Below, piece by piece: positions 45,740 to 57,417 of a stretch of 64,000 nt of DNA (the first letter of the stretch is position 1; the number at the start of each line of letters is the position of its first letter). Under the pieces are notes generated by a model. The model did no database searches, was not told the origin of the DNA, and was given only the letters and a program-made list of their open reading frames with translations. A program made the translations under genes and the position numbers. Source of the stretch: Terana coerulea (lineage: Eukaryota; Basidiomycota; Agaricomycetes; Polyporales; Phanerochaetaceae); NCBI GenBank assembly GCA_024811115.1, contig JAKOGH010000341.1, forward strand, positions 1-64,000, given 5' to 3'.

Positions 45740-47564
45740 ATGAACACTGACGCAAGGTACATTAATATTTGGCGTCGTCATTACACGCTGGCGGCACGGA
45801 TTGAAGGCATGTTATATAGGAGCTTGGTCGGCTTGGATGTCCGAGCCACAGCAGCGCAAAGAAAACGCCAGGACATTGAGGCAGCTATTGAAAAGCATCA
45901 GCGAGCCATCATTGACCTATATCAAGAGTTAAACTCCCTCGTTCCCATCGGCCGGCTGCCTACGGAGATCTTGCTCAAGGTCTTCGAGTACTTTACCACA
46001 GCCCTGGCACGCGCATTGGCGCGATACACATTGCTGGGAGGAGCGGCAGGTTACGAAAGCGTCAAGATATCCTATCAATGGAGCAACATCACGCATGTGA
46101 GCCGTCACTGGCGAACGATCGCGCTCAACTCACCAACATTGTGGAACAATTTCTGGTTCGTAGAGGATCCTTGGGCTTTTAGAGAACGCGTATCGAGATC
46201 GCGAAATCTTCCGCTTTGCATTGCGGCCCGCACTGCCGTGGTAGGCAGACGACGAGAGGCCTCTTGACCTGGTTCTTGAGGTACTTCATCGGATCCAGTG
46301 GCTCGCCGTAGCGGGTGATACATCGCAGGCAGACATGCCATTGCTTGCCAGCCTCCCTGCTTTCAAGCTGCAGTCCCTCTGGCTGAAGCATCATTTGAAC
46401 TATGGCATACAAGATCCTGAAGAGAGGCCAGCTGTGCTCCCTTTCAACATCTCGACTGTCCCAATCTCACCGACTTGAAGATCCAGAACTACCCATTGAT
46501 CCCATGGTCCAGTCCTCTTCTCTCCCATTCCATAACGCACCTGTCCATTTTCCTCCACCGCAGTTCGCCCACACATCTCAGAGCTGCACGCCGTTTCTGG
46601 ACAAGCTGGCCAAGATGCCGAAGTTGGAGGTATTGGAGCTGCGTCACGTACTCGGAGAACTCCCTCCCACTGAACTCGCGGAAAGCCCAACGAGGGTGGT
46701 GTCGCTGCCCACGCTTCGCTCCTTTCACGTCCGGGATCCCGTTCCCAGTCTCACATATTTTCTGAGCAGGCTTGTGTTTCCATCAAATGCCGTCCTCAAG
46801 GTAGCTTCAACCTGGTGCGAGACGCTGCCACTTGGGGATTTGTTGCAGCTATTGTCGGCCATCCTGTCGGAAGCTGGAGCCAGCATCAGGAAACACCTAA
46901 ACGCACGTAGTTGGCGGGGTACTACACAGCTCTACTGAGCGCCCGTAGTTGATGCACTCGCCGCCGTAGCACGTCGTAGTACTGGGTAGGACAGTTCTTG
47001 GTCTTCGTAGCACCCAGAAGTAGTGATTAGTACAGAACATCAAAGAAAGGTTATTTGATTGCTAGCAGCACGAGATACAGTGTTATGGCGCTTTAGCCAT
47101 CTATCCAATAATAGTCTAAATATAACAAAGTCAGAGTGTCGGAGGTAGGGATTGACATAAAAGCGGGGACAAAGCTCAAGTACGCTCTCGGTAGACCATG
47201 TGAGATCTACTGTCTTGCCAAAGATGGGGATGAGGTGACAGGAACGCACAATTTGGTCTACAGAAATCACAGAAGCGCGCTGCCGACCACCTCTCCATGT
47301 CGACCGAGCAACTGAGTACATCCCGATCGTTGTATTTCGAGCTTGAAGGGGGTAAACCATTCAATATATGCCAATGGATGCTTCACAAGGTCGTCATATT
47401 CTTCAGGCGGCCGGAAGATAACACGGACTTGTCCTACATTGATACCTGGTGGAGAAACTCGTGAGTATTGCACTCATGCAGAGCCAAAGTTCACGACGCA
47501 CCTGATAGCGGATGATCGGCATCCTGCAGCCTGCTACATGTGCCCCTCCGGCACTGCTCAATAG

Positions 47565-50331
47565 CTAGAACGGTGGTAAACTGCGCCTGTGAGCCGCGAT
47601 GAAGCCCTTGAGGTCGCGACAGCGGACGGCACGGATGGTGTCCAAGACGGTCTTCTGCGTGACCTGGCTGACTTTCGGCAAACGAACCTTGAGTTGCTTG
47701 TAAACTCGGAAGCAAGCATCATCAGATATACCAGGGGGACCTAGCGAGCGAATTTCGGTAGGTGTAAGGTCTCCTGTATCAACATCACCAAGGAAAGCCT
47801 CCAAAGCGTACTGGAAGTCCTGGGCGCCGTAATCTTCCTGAATACTGGCCACAGGAGTTTGTGGAAAGGATGGATGCTTCGGGACACGATACCCAGTTGG
47901 TGCCAGCGCGGTCGACTGAGAAACCTTGACGAAGACATCTTCCTCCGAGTCGCCTTCGCTGCGCTGTTTGTCAGTGGTCTCCCTGCCCGAGATATGTCAT
48001 CATCCTCATCCTCAAGCTCGTCCTTGTCCTCATCCTCTTCACCCTCATCTTCCTGCTCCTCGTCTTCGTTGATGGCCTGGGGGAGTACCTTCAGCCACTC
48101 AAGGTAGCCTACAAACCGGTGGAGAGCCTCGCGTCGGTCCAGCCATCTTGTCATCTGCTGAATGTACTGCTTGCGGTTGCTTGCTCGGTATCCAATTTTG
48201 CGAAGTCAATATGAAGGCGTTCAGGTGCTTCGGTGTTGTACCCATCAGCAGTACCAAGGAGACGAATGGAGAGGGCGTAATGGCACATGGAATGCAACTT
48301 AGCGAAGTCGAAGTTGTTTGGGACGCCAAGGGTGATGAAGACATGCTTGTACTTGTGAAATGTGGTCCAGGAGGCTTGAGATTGGCGAGAGATTCTGTAG
48401 TGTGCACCTCGAAATGAGCGTAGAAGATGAAGTCCAGGAGAGCCCGGATCGCGCGCTCAACTTCGTCATCAACACCGCCTGCGATAACGCCGAGGAAAAT
48501 CTTCTCCATCTCCTTATACTGCTCCCAGTCCATTGCGAAATGAGCGATATTCCCTTCTTGAAGTGCCGAAGATCGCCATGTGGGGACATCGCTTTGAACC
48601 GGTCATCGACCTCTTCCTCCTCCTTGTCATTGTAAACGCAGGCGGTCGCCCATTTCACCGAGTGGTCCTTGAACATCCCCTTGTGCAGCTGATGAAGTAT
48701 GTCTGGCGTCATGCAGGCGAAGATGTTGCAGTGTGGTAAAGATGCCCAAAACGGTTGAACAGAGCGTAAACCAGACTCTTGCCAGCCCCTTGGTGTGTCA
48801 CCATTCAGCTTCGCATTGATCATTGAAGCTGATTTCTCAGGGCTTCGCAGGACAGAGTTCACCGCTGATCCCCGTGCGGTCGGCTCAACCAGACATTTCG
48901 GGCAGAAGTTCTCCTGGCAGCATGCGACGAGACACTGTTCTGGATGATCTGCGACATACGCCGCTACGATTGGATACACTCTGCGGATGAACCCGTCCCC
49001 ACAGACCATATCCACTCCGTCGATTCCGGCCTGGACCAATGGCTCGAGTAGAGACCGCATACAGTCGTGGAAAAGTTGGTAGCCCATCTTGGAACGCTTG
49101 TTCTCAGAAAAGCATTCAAGCTTTGTCACGGGCAGGTAGCCAAGAAGGAGTGTTGCTCGACGTGATGGTGAACGGCGAACAGACTTCGATATGTTTCCAA
49201 TGGTAAGATACACAGGCCACGCGGATTTGTCCCCGCTGAAAGTTGACAGCTGTGTCTTGTCAGATGCAAGTATCACCGGCGCAATTGTTGCGCCATCCGG
49301 TAAGATATTCTGCTGTACAGTCAGACGGCTTAAACTCACCATTTGTAGATGTGTACGCACCTGAGTTGTTTCCCACCAATCCGCCGACCACATCTCGCTG
49401 ATGATTGGCTTCGTATGGAGGTGATCTTCGTACAGCCGTTTTGGTGCGTATTCAGTGCAGTCTTGGAAAGCTGGATTTCCGATGAGTTCTTGGATCAGCT
49501 CAACAGGATTCCGTCGCCAGAGCTCCATCGTCTCTACTATCTTCTCCCCTTTCGCATTCAACCTGTCCCCCACTACCGAGAATGTCTCGCACTCCCAACC
49601 AGGTCCCCGCTGGAAGGGCATCGACCTTCTTGAAGAATGCTCGTTTGTTCTTGAAGGTGAGACCAGCCCGCTTTTGTATCTGTCGCTCATAGATATCAGT
49701 GTTGGAGACGGTTGAACTAGGGACAAACAAGTACTAACGAGCTTCTCCTTTAGAAAGCGATCAATATCCCTTGGCTCATACCGCACGTCAACAGAAACCG
49801 TGCGAGGTTCCACTCATCCTCGTCCTCAAAAGGGGCCCAAGGCTGATCCCCCAGGCCAGCTGCAACTCTGGAGTTGTGAAGGGCCTCATACAGATGTGCT
49901 CCTTTCCCATATGTCCCACCTGCGCCCCCAGGAAACAGCTTCACGTGTGGATCTTTGGCAATGAGCCCGCCTCAAGCTCATCATCCTCTGGTACGTCCTC
50001 AACGCGTGCCCGCTTGTTTTGCTGATGATTCACCGATGGCTCATGATAAGGAATGTCTGGAGCCTCGTCTTGCATTGGAGAGGGTGGTTGTGGGGTAGGA
50101 CTCATAGATGGCCGGTGATCGAAGCTCGCTGTCTGAGCCACTAGAATGTGCGTCGTCGTATTCACGCTTGCGCTGGTTTACTCTAACACGCTCTTGTTGC
50201 TCTTCCAGCTTGCGTGCAAATGCTTCGCGGCAAGCTGGTGCCTGGCTTATATGTGATGAAAGGCCGTGCTCGGTGCGCGTCACCATGGAGCAGTTGAAGC
50301 AGCGGAAGACCATATGAGAGGAGGACGACAT
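47565..50331 (-). pseudogene. Plavaka transposase, several frame breaks
   Basis: Begins at the ATG at 50331 with a C2H2-like segment (MVFRCFNCSMVTRTEHGLSSH). Core blocks typical of Plavaka follow: ALPAGPGWECETF (split by a frame change), ELWRRNPVELIQELIGNPAF, ATIAPVILASDKTQLSTFSG, KSAWPVYLTIGNISK, LLGYLPVTKLECF, FCPKCLVEPTARG, FACMTPDILHQLHKGMFKDH, then a C-terminal part with TEAPERLHIDFAK and TRWLDRREALHRFVGYLEWL and an E/D-rich run. Pieces lie in two or three frames, with introns (for example near 49330) and one-base slips (for example near 49945). Plavaka is a basidiomycete-rich branch of DDE elements related to CACTA/KDZ groups. Confidence 0.82.
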
Positions 50332-50504
50332 TTTGGTGTGTCAACAGAAGTGAAGCGTCAACAGCAAAAGTGCAGGCGGTGCGACGCAACGAGCGGTGAG
50401 CCCAAATTAGGTGATTGATCTGGCTGGCTGACTCACTCCCGCTCTCCTCCTTAACAACCACAGCGTTGTCTGCGTCACCTCCTCAACCTTCCACTTCCTC
50501 CTCC
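50332..50504. promoter_or_regulatory. shared divergent promoter inside the Plavaka element
   Basis: Only 173 bp separate the start codons of the transposase (50331, minus) and the SR-rich gene (50505, plus). Both genes of the element must therefore be driven from this interval, which argues that they are transcribed together. No TATA box is evident. Confidence 0.5.
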
Positions 50505-53173
50505 ATGTCGTCATTAAAAAAAACTGGACGTTCTCGAACTGAAGGTATCGATCCAAATAATATCATAACCGCCCCTCGCACCGCCAGAAGTACCGCAAAA
50601 GGGCAGAGCAAGGTATGTAGCCTCATCTTCATAGGTTCACCACCGTATTATCCTTTCTAAGCTTATGGTGATAGATAAAGATGAAGTACAGGCCGCTACC
50701 CTACGGCTAGAGAAGGCGAAGAAGAATCTACGGAAGGCGCAGAAAAACCAGGCACAGGCAAACACCAGCGACAACGACCAAGATGGCGCTGCACATAGTG
50801 GTGTTGAATCAGAAGAAGAAACTCGGACATATTCGTCACCGGTATGCGCTCGACATCACCTTTAGCTGTACGCTAATAAGTAATACTTGGACAGTTCGTC
50901 TCGACAGGTGTTATCGCTTCAGCACCACCGAAATCAAAGCCGCTGAGACTCAGCGCACCTCGAAAGTATCTTGCAATGCCAACTGCGCTAACCAATAGTA
51001 CTAAAGGGAGCACAGGTGGTCCCAAGCCCTCGACAGAACGAGCCTCTGGTAGGTCTCGTTCAAGGTCACGACATGGTGGTTCATACCGGCGACGCTCTCG
51101 GTCTCGGTCTCAATCTCGGTCTCATCAGCAACCACAGTCACGGCCAGACAGTCGCCAATCTCGTTCGCGTTTGCGCTCACCCTCTCCGTCACGACGTCGC
51201 CGGTCTCGAAATTCGCGCTCAGGCTCACCTTCACGGTCGCTATCTCACCATGGTGATCCGTCTTTGACTCGATCTCCTGCACGTTCACCGCCTCCGTCGT
51301 ACCACAAAAGCCACTCTCGAAGGCCCAGCTTTCACTCTAATCAATCTCCCAGCCGTCCTCAGTCACGCTCACCACGGTCTCGGTCTCCTCGCGTGCAGTC
51401 TCAACGGCCTCGCTCTCGGTCTCCTCTACCCTCCTTGTCTGGCGCCCATCACTCGTCAGCAGTGCGATCGTCGAGCACTGATGTGTTTTGCGCGCCAGGA
51501 AGCTGCCGTCCTTCAGCATCTCCACCACCGTCATCTTCTCCAACGAGTAGTAGATCAAGTTCTCGGCTGTCTGGTAAGTGTGCTTCATGTATGTAACAAA
51601 CTTCTAGCTGACACTCCGGCACAGTTATGCATGTTGACGAGGATGAGCCACAGGTAGTGCCACGGGATTCCCGGCAGAAAGATGCTACGACGGCTGACAG
51701 TACTGGTAACCGCCCACGAGCAGATTCCTTTCCAGAGGTTTTGTCGGCCACGTACCCATTACCTGCTTTCCGGGATAACCGTGCGCTCACCGATGTAATG
51801 GTATGCTCCCTCTTGCTTACATGTTCACCACTAACCTAGTTCTCTAGTGTTCGGGGCTGTCTCTTCACCCTAGGTCAAACAGCGACTCCCGGAACCCACA
51901 ATATTCTAGTCCAGCCCAAAGTCACCAAGCAAGTTCACGCAATCACCAGCGCCGCGACAGTCGCAATGACGAGCGGCGGAAACGCTCACGCTCTCGACAC
52001 CGTCGTGGGCGATCAAGTCGATCAAGGGATCGTTCGCGCGATAGCCACCACGCGACGTCACGTCGCAAGCGTCGTCGCTCGCGCTCTCATTCGCCGCCCC
52101 TCAATCAGCTCGAATACAAGCCTCGACGGGACGGGTTGACTAATGCCCCCGCCGGCGTCCCGAACGCCAGTGACTTCATCAGCCCTATAGAGAGTCTCGT
52201 AAACGATGCTGTTCGGGGTTGACCGCTGACATCTATACGCAGATTGGGTTTCCAGACAAACTCAAGCTCTCGGAATTGTCTGCAAGGAATTGGCTGCACG
52301 TTTGCGCCAAAGCGAAACAGAGGTTCTCCCAGGCAGACAATGCAACAGTCACAGCAACGGTACGTGCATCTAATATCAAACCGCCTCTACTAACGGTGAT
52401 GAACAGATCTCTGCACGCGCCTCGTCCATACGGACCCATCTCATCAGCAAGGTCGGCCCACTTATTGTCGACATCTACAAACTCAACATCGATGTCGCGG
52501 ACGAGGGGGCCGTGTCATCCAACAAAGCTCGTATCAAGGTTTTGCTGAGCGGCAACCCGCCCCGGTTTTGTCATGAGGTGTGTATCATCTCCTCAGCATT
52601 AGTGATGTCTACTGACGGCTGTTGGGCTAAGCATTTCGACGCAGAGCCGGTGACTGGCTATACCAAGCTGCCTATATTCCTACGAGCCTTACAGAAGGAT
52701 ATTTTCAAGAATGCCAACGACGTGGGACCACAATTCCATAAGGATTTTGACCCATTACCGTTTCCCACCCTCGCCCTGCTGTTCACCGCTGTGAGCTCTA
52801 CATTAATTTGTCCCGCTATGACGTACTGATAGCATATACCCTATAGGTCGAATTTCATCTTGATCAGTGGGCTTCGGGGAAGCACGTAGCAAAGAAGTTC
52901 AAGGCAGAAGACTATCGGAAGAAGTACGGGCGGCACCTTTCATTCCTCGAGGGGTGGAAGCAGCTGGACCCGCCGATCGTGGAGAAAACTCGTCACCGAA
53001 TGTATGAAACTGTCCTGTAAGTCCTTATACGCTCATATTCCCACCCGAAAACTGACTAGTTTCTCAGACGGATTGGCAACCTTGTCATCAAATCCAATGA
53101 CACTTCACATGAGCTACCGGATGACGTGAAGGAACGCATGCGGGCGGCACTTCGTGACGAGCACTTTGAGTAG
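50505..53173 (+). CDS. SR-rich protein with DUF6532-like C-terminus, passenger gene of the Plavaka element
   Basis: From MSSLKKTGRSRTEG the protein runs through a short basic coiled coil (LRLEKAKKNLRKAQKNQAQ), then a very long Arg/Ser region from about 51040 to 52100 (SRSRSRHGG, RRRSRSRSQSRSHQ, RSPRSRSPRVQS, SRSRDRSRDSHH), and a C-terminal globular part with KLKLSELSARNWLHVC, FLRALQKDIFKNANDVGPQFH, FPTLALLFTAVEFHLDQW, HVAKKFKAEDYRKKYGRHL and LPDDVKERMRAAL. The C-terminal part resembles DUF6532, common in agaricomycetes; this is from memory and tentative. At least five introns of 50-70 bp are visible; the stop is at 53171-53173. The frame near 52220 meets a stop that an intron may remove. SR repeats suggest RNA or nuclear-speckle binding, which is inference. 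Confidence 0.65.
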
Positions 53174-54301
53174 TAGATGCCATACATTGCACCTGATATT
53201 CCAACATACTTTTACCAATATTGAATGATTATGCTGTTAATTGCTAGCTATATTGAGGCTCTACCAGCTACTATGACAACTTCGGAGTGGTACGAACATG
53301 GTCTACCAAGCACTACGTCGGCGCCTGCCGGGCTACAAAGGTCTACGGCGCTTCCAGCCAGTACTACGGCGCACTACAAACCAGGGACCTAGCTACTACA
53401 CTACCACCCCTACACACATGCCGTAGACCTTCGTAGCCAGGCAAAATTTTCCTGATGAGGGGCCCGCTCCATCGATCACAGCTGCGGCTTCAAATCGCTG
53501 CGTCTTTCCCGCGACCATGTCGAGGCTTGGGAAGACCACTATACCATTGAGGAACTGGCCCATTGCCCGCCGGAGCCCACTGTGCGGCTTGCCGTTGACT
53601 GGTCCTACGGCACGCTTCAGCCTGCCATGCCACGGGAGGAAGCAGCTAGGTTCATGGCAGCCGTTTACGCGCATTTCCGCATCCACGATGTCCAAACGCT
53701 CCTCTGCGTTTTCTCTGCATCTTCAATGTACGCTGCGGCCGATTGGCGGGCGATGCGCGCAGCGCTGCCGCGTCTCAGCGAGCTCGGCTTTCAGGAATGC
53801 CACGAGAGATGGCGCGCCTCTCCCTCGGCGACGCTAGCGTTCTGCCAGGGCATGGTCCACCTTGGCCGCAACGCATGGCCGGAGCCGAAACCGCCCGCCC
53901 TGCCCTTGCTCGAGACACTTTTGCTCGAGCGGGTGGTTATGCGAGCCAAATTCACAAAGGACGCGAACAAGATAATTGCAGGGTACAAGAACGTGCTCCA
54001 CAGCCGAAATGCGGCGGGCTCCCAGATAGAGAAGCTGGTCCTCAGGCAGATCGTGAACTTCGGGCAAGCGGACGCCGATGCGTTCCGGCAGCTTGTGGCC
54101 GAGCTTGACTGGGATGGAAAGGAGGAGTGGGACATCCCGGAAAGCAAACGTCTGGGGGTGCATAGTGCAAGTGACGCGGAGACGTTGTCCCCGGAAGGCT
54201 CGGAGGAAGAGGCAAGCGCCGGGGAATCCCCCACACCCACGCTGCAAAATGTAAGCATTGAAGTGACGGTGAGACCGACTAGTGGATGCGGGATTATTTA
54301 G

Positions 54302-55254
54302 GCAGGTGCTGCCGAGTGCTGATCGGGAGGGTGGAGGCGTTGATAGGCACAGTACTGTCGGGTGTAAACAGAGAATGTGGTATTATACTAAGTACTCGGC
54401 ATAACGTATTACAGTATCTTCTAAATCCTCAGAGAAGGGGGGATTTGGAAGGTCGTAATGCAGTGTGCATTCTTGTGGCAGGGATGAATGTGCTCGTTTG
54501 GAGGTGGGCGTCCACACACCGTTGCCAATGCGTCCAAGACACGTTGGACGCGGTATCTCCATGAGGGGTTGGTGGTCTAGTGCATGCGGAGGCTTCGGAG
54601 GTGTACCAGAAGATGACGTAGCATGGTGTGGGGCCAGGTAAAAGGTGTCTTGGACAAAGCAAGCCGACGGCCGTGGCAGGCAGCTGGGCATGCGGGAATT
54701 CAACAGAGGTTCCCAATGTAGTGCCAGGAACGAGCTCCAAGACGGATGTATGCATGCGCACCTGGAGAGGTATCCCGCCTTGTACGAATTCGGGCGTAGG
54801 CCTCGCGCGTGCACGGAGCGGCACGCAAAGCTATTGCCATCGCCCTGCTGGACGCGGCCATCCGCCTCTCGCATAAGGCGGCACATATGCAAAACGGACG
54901 TGATGTCGAGGCTGAGTGCGTAGCTGGTACTGCCTTCGCTCACACAGGCATCACATGTACGAGAGGACGTGCACCTCGACGCAGCGCAAAGCAGACACAA
55001 ACGGGAAGCGCCTGTCTGCCATTTAACCCTGCTACATAAAATGCGTGCCGCTGCGGCGGTTTTATTGATTATAGTTTGGCATATAGCAAAACACGGGCTG
55101 CCAGCTCCCAGCAGAGACGTGCCGTACCTCTGTAAGCATCACAGTTTCTAACGAAAACTGTCTCAGTGTCCAATGATGCTCCAATCTGTTAGAATCCCTT
55201 TGCTCCTGCTCCTAAACAAGAAATGAGAAACCAAGTCTCGAGAATTCGGCTGCA
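54302..55254. other. intergenic region
   Basis: About 950 bp between the F-box pseudogene and the converging GDVG-family gene. Long open frames on both strands near 54383-55000 carry no recognisable domain and overlap each other, so I leave them out. Confidence 0.45.
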
Positions 55255-57298
55255 TCATCTCACCGTCATGAATAGATTGAAGACCTCCGCGATTTCCTCT
55301 GCAAGCTGTGCCTTTGTGATTGGACGAGCTTCATCGCTCTGGTCATAGATTGTTATGGCATGAGACCATGGAGGGTACCCTGGCCACTGTTTGGAAGAGT
55401 ATGTAAGCTGTATGCCCACTCGCTGGCAAGAGGCTAACATGATCCACGTACCAAAATGCGAATCAAGACCTTTCTTGCGCTTAAGGACAGATTTGGCGTG
55501 TGCAACGCATCGCTCAAACCCAAGGTGTCTCCACGGTATGCATCAGAAAGCATTATCCCGAGTTGGTAACCCCCATCTTGGAAGAATCGGATAGGAGATA
55601 AACGGGCAAATCGAGTGGTGGTTTGATACACCTCCTGTGGCACAACTGAGCCAGGGAGCTCCAGCTCTGGAAAGTCCGTAAAGAGATGATAGGCCGGCAG
55701 GGCTATTGAGCTTTTGAATCCGGTCTCTGCGTCACTTGGACGAGGCTCTGGTATTACAGCTACTTGAGGTACTTCATGTCTTGGGCTTTGTGACAATATT
55801 TCAGATCCGAGCTTCAGGCCGGTCTGCGAGGTATTGATGCGAGCAACTGGAGCCATGATAAGTAGTATAAGCAAGTGTAAGTCAGACATACACTACAACA
55901 GCTCGTACCACCATCCTCTGTGACAGTGACTTCATAGTCTCCCAGTATGCGCTCAATAGGAGTATGCTCATGACCGTCTGCTTCTGCACGCAGATAAGCA
56001 CGATTTGAAGGAGACAATGACGCAAGGAGACACTTACTGTGAGTCGAGTTCCAGAAAGGGCACGGAAAGTCATCATGAGATATGATAGCCGCGCTCGCAT
56101 CAGGCTTGATCTGTATAGCAATGTAAGATTAAACATTCAAGAGTAAACAGATATTCAGATAGAACCTCCAAGATGTAATCCAGAATGCGATCTAGCGGGT
56201 CTATGAACTGAAGCCGCATTAAGCATTCAGTTATAGATAGAACAGCATTGAACGTACGTTGCTGCCCGATGAGGGGACCTCTTCAATAGTCATATCGTCA
56301 GCGCTGACCGCCGCCTCCGAACTGACACAGCCAAAGTCTGAAGGTTTTTAGGCCCGCGACGACACATAATGTACTAGCCACACACCTTCTTCGTCCGGAT
56401 TGCGCTTCATGTCTTCTGGCTCAGCAGCGGCCAATATCCTTGTCGGGAACAGGATGCGTTTCTTTAGTTTGTAGCACTTCAAAAACATGCATTGATCCTT
56501 CTGGGGGCTGGCGGGATTGCTGCAGGATCACCGCCTTGGGTTTTGGCGCGGGAAGGGCCAAAGCGCGGAACAAAGGACACTTCCGCATTCTCCTGGCTCT
56601 CGAAGCCCAGCTGCGCAGATGCTATTGACCCCCCGTCAAGATCTAGCGAGACCTTGTGGCCTTTCGTCGAGCTTGTGAAAACGGCCACAGCCCATTCCGA
56701 TGCCTTCACGAAGCCGCGGACGAGAAATAGATCCACTGGGTTCACCTTGTGTCCAAGCTGCTTTGCGAACGCAAGCCAGGAGCTATGGTTGTCTAGCATG
56801 TACTGCTCAAACAATGGGCTGGGCAGGGTTTCCGTTGTGCAGGACGGCCCCAAGATTACTAAACCTCCTCGTTTGTCGTTGCAGCAGAATTGATAGGACG
56901 CCGAAACGCCTTTGCTGATGGATGACGCAGTGTATCAGCGTGTTGCCTCGTAGAGACATCACATCAACGTACGCTATGATTGATCCGGATGCGCATGCAT
57001 GGGCTACGGACGAGCTATGGTACGGCCCTGAGGCCGGGTAGTCGTCCTGCGTGTGCAACAGCGCACTCTTCGTAAACGCCAAGGGCTCAAAACCGTCCGG
57101 GGTCCCGAGCATGTTCACCGGATCGTCGTCTTGACGCATAGCGTTGAACAGACGGTAGAACCGCCCATCTCGCATGAAACCGACGTCGCCAATCTCCACT
57201 TCTCCGTACACTGTGGGTTCTGGGCGCCACAGCGGATAGCCCCATCCAAGCTCATAGAGCTGCTCGGCGTACACACGCGTCGCAAGCGAGTCTGACAT
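55255..57298 (-). CDS. agaricomycete GDVG-motif protein of unknown function, multi-exon
   Basis: Starts at 57298 with MSDSLATRVYAEQL. The first exon contains GYPLWRPEP and VEIGDVGFMRDGRFYRLFNA. The next block reads GLVILGPSC, then NPVDLFLVRGFVKASEWAVAVF (near 56690-56760) and a Gly/Ser-rich strand region. Further exons read KDQCMFLKCYKLKKRI (near 56440-56495), FIDPLDRILDYILE (near 56165-56210), SAAIISHDDFPCPFW (near 56045-56090), a long exon at about 55870-55450, and the end QWPGYPPWSHAITIYDQSDEARPITKAQLAEEIAEVF. Introns of about 50-100 bp separate them; I cannot fix every junction. The ending motif WPGY.xW...I.......PIT...LA..IA is one I associate with a large unnamed agaricomycete family. 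No catalytic motif is recognised; the role is unknown. Confidence 0.7.
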
Positions 57299-57417
57299 GG
57301 CTGAGGCCGATAGCCAGCGAGAGTGCACAGGCGGGGGGAGTAGCAGAGGGCTGCACAAAGCAGACCATGCAATTATACTTCAAAGTAGGCGTCTGTACAA
57401 AGGCGGTGAGATTTGGT

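Larger units (their letters stand above)
46905..53445. mobile_element. Plavaka-type DNA transposon (ends approximate)
   Basis: A block of about 6.5 kb with a Plavaka transposase on the minus strand and a second gene on the plus strand interrupts an F-box gene. Both ends are rich in CGTAG/CTACG and GTAGTACTGG/CCAGTACTAC motifs in opposite orientation (46911-47030 and 53310-53440), as expected of subterminal repeats. I could not fix the exact terminal inverted repeat or target duplication, so the limits are good only to about 30 bp, set by where F-box coding similarity stops. Confidence 0.75.
45740..54301 (+). pseudogene. F-box/LRR pseudogene split by a Plavaka transposon
   Basis: The 5' part (45740 to about 46905) encodes a coiled coil, LNSLVPIGRLPTEILLKVF, the F-box, and THVSRHWRTIALNSPTLWNN, then leucine-rich sequence in shifting frames (KLEVLELRHVLGELPP, DLLQLLSAILSEAGASIRKHL). 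The 3' part (about 53445-54301) supplies what is missing: FKSLRLSRDHVEAWEDHYT, AADWRAMRAALPRLSELGFQE, LPLLETLLLERVVM, DADAFRQLVAELDWDGKEEWD and an acidic tail. These match, in order, the paralogue at 38896-45502. The gap of some 6.5 kb is filled by the transposon. Frame changes near 46260 and 46480 show decay beyond the insertion. Confidence 0.8.

Noticed and set aside
54383..55000. Minus-strand open frame of 205 codons between the F-box pseudogene and the GDVG gene
   Set aside because: Several overlapping frames on both strands are equally open, none has a recognisable domain or splice-supported extension.
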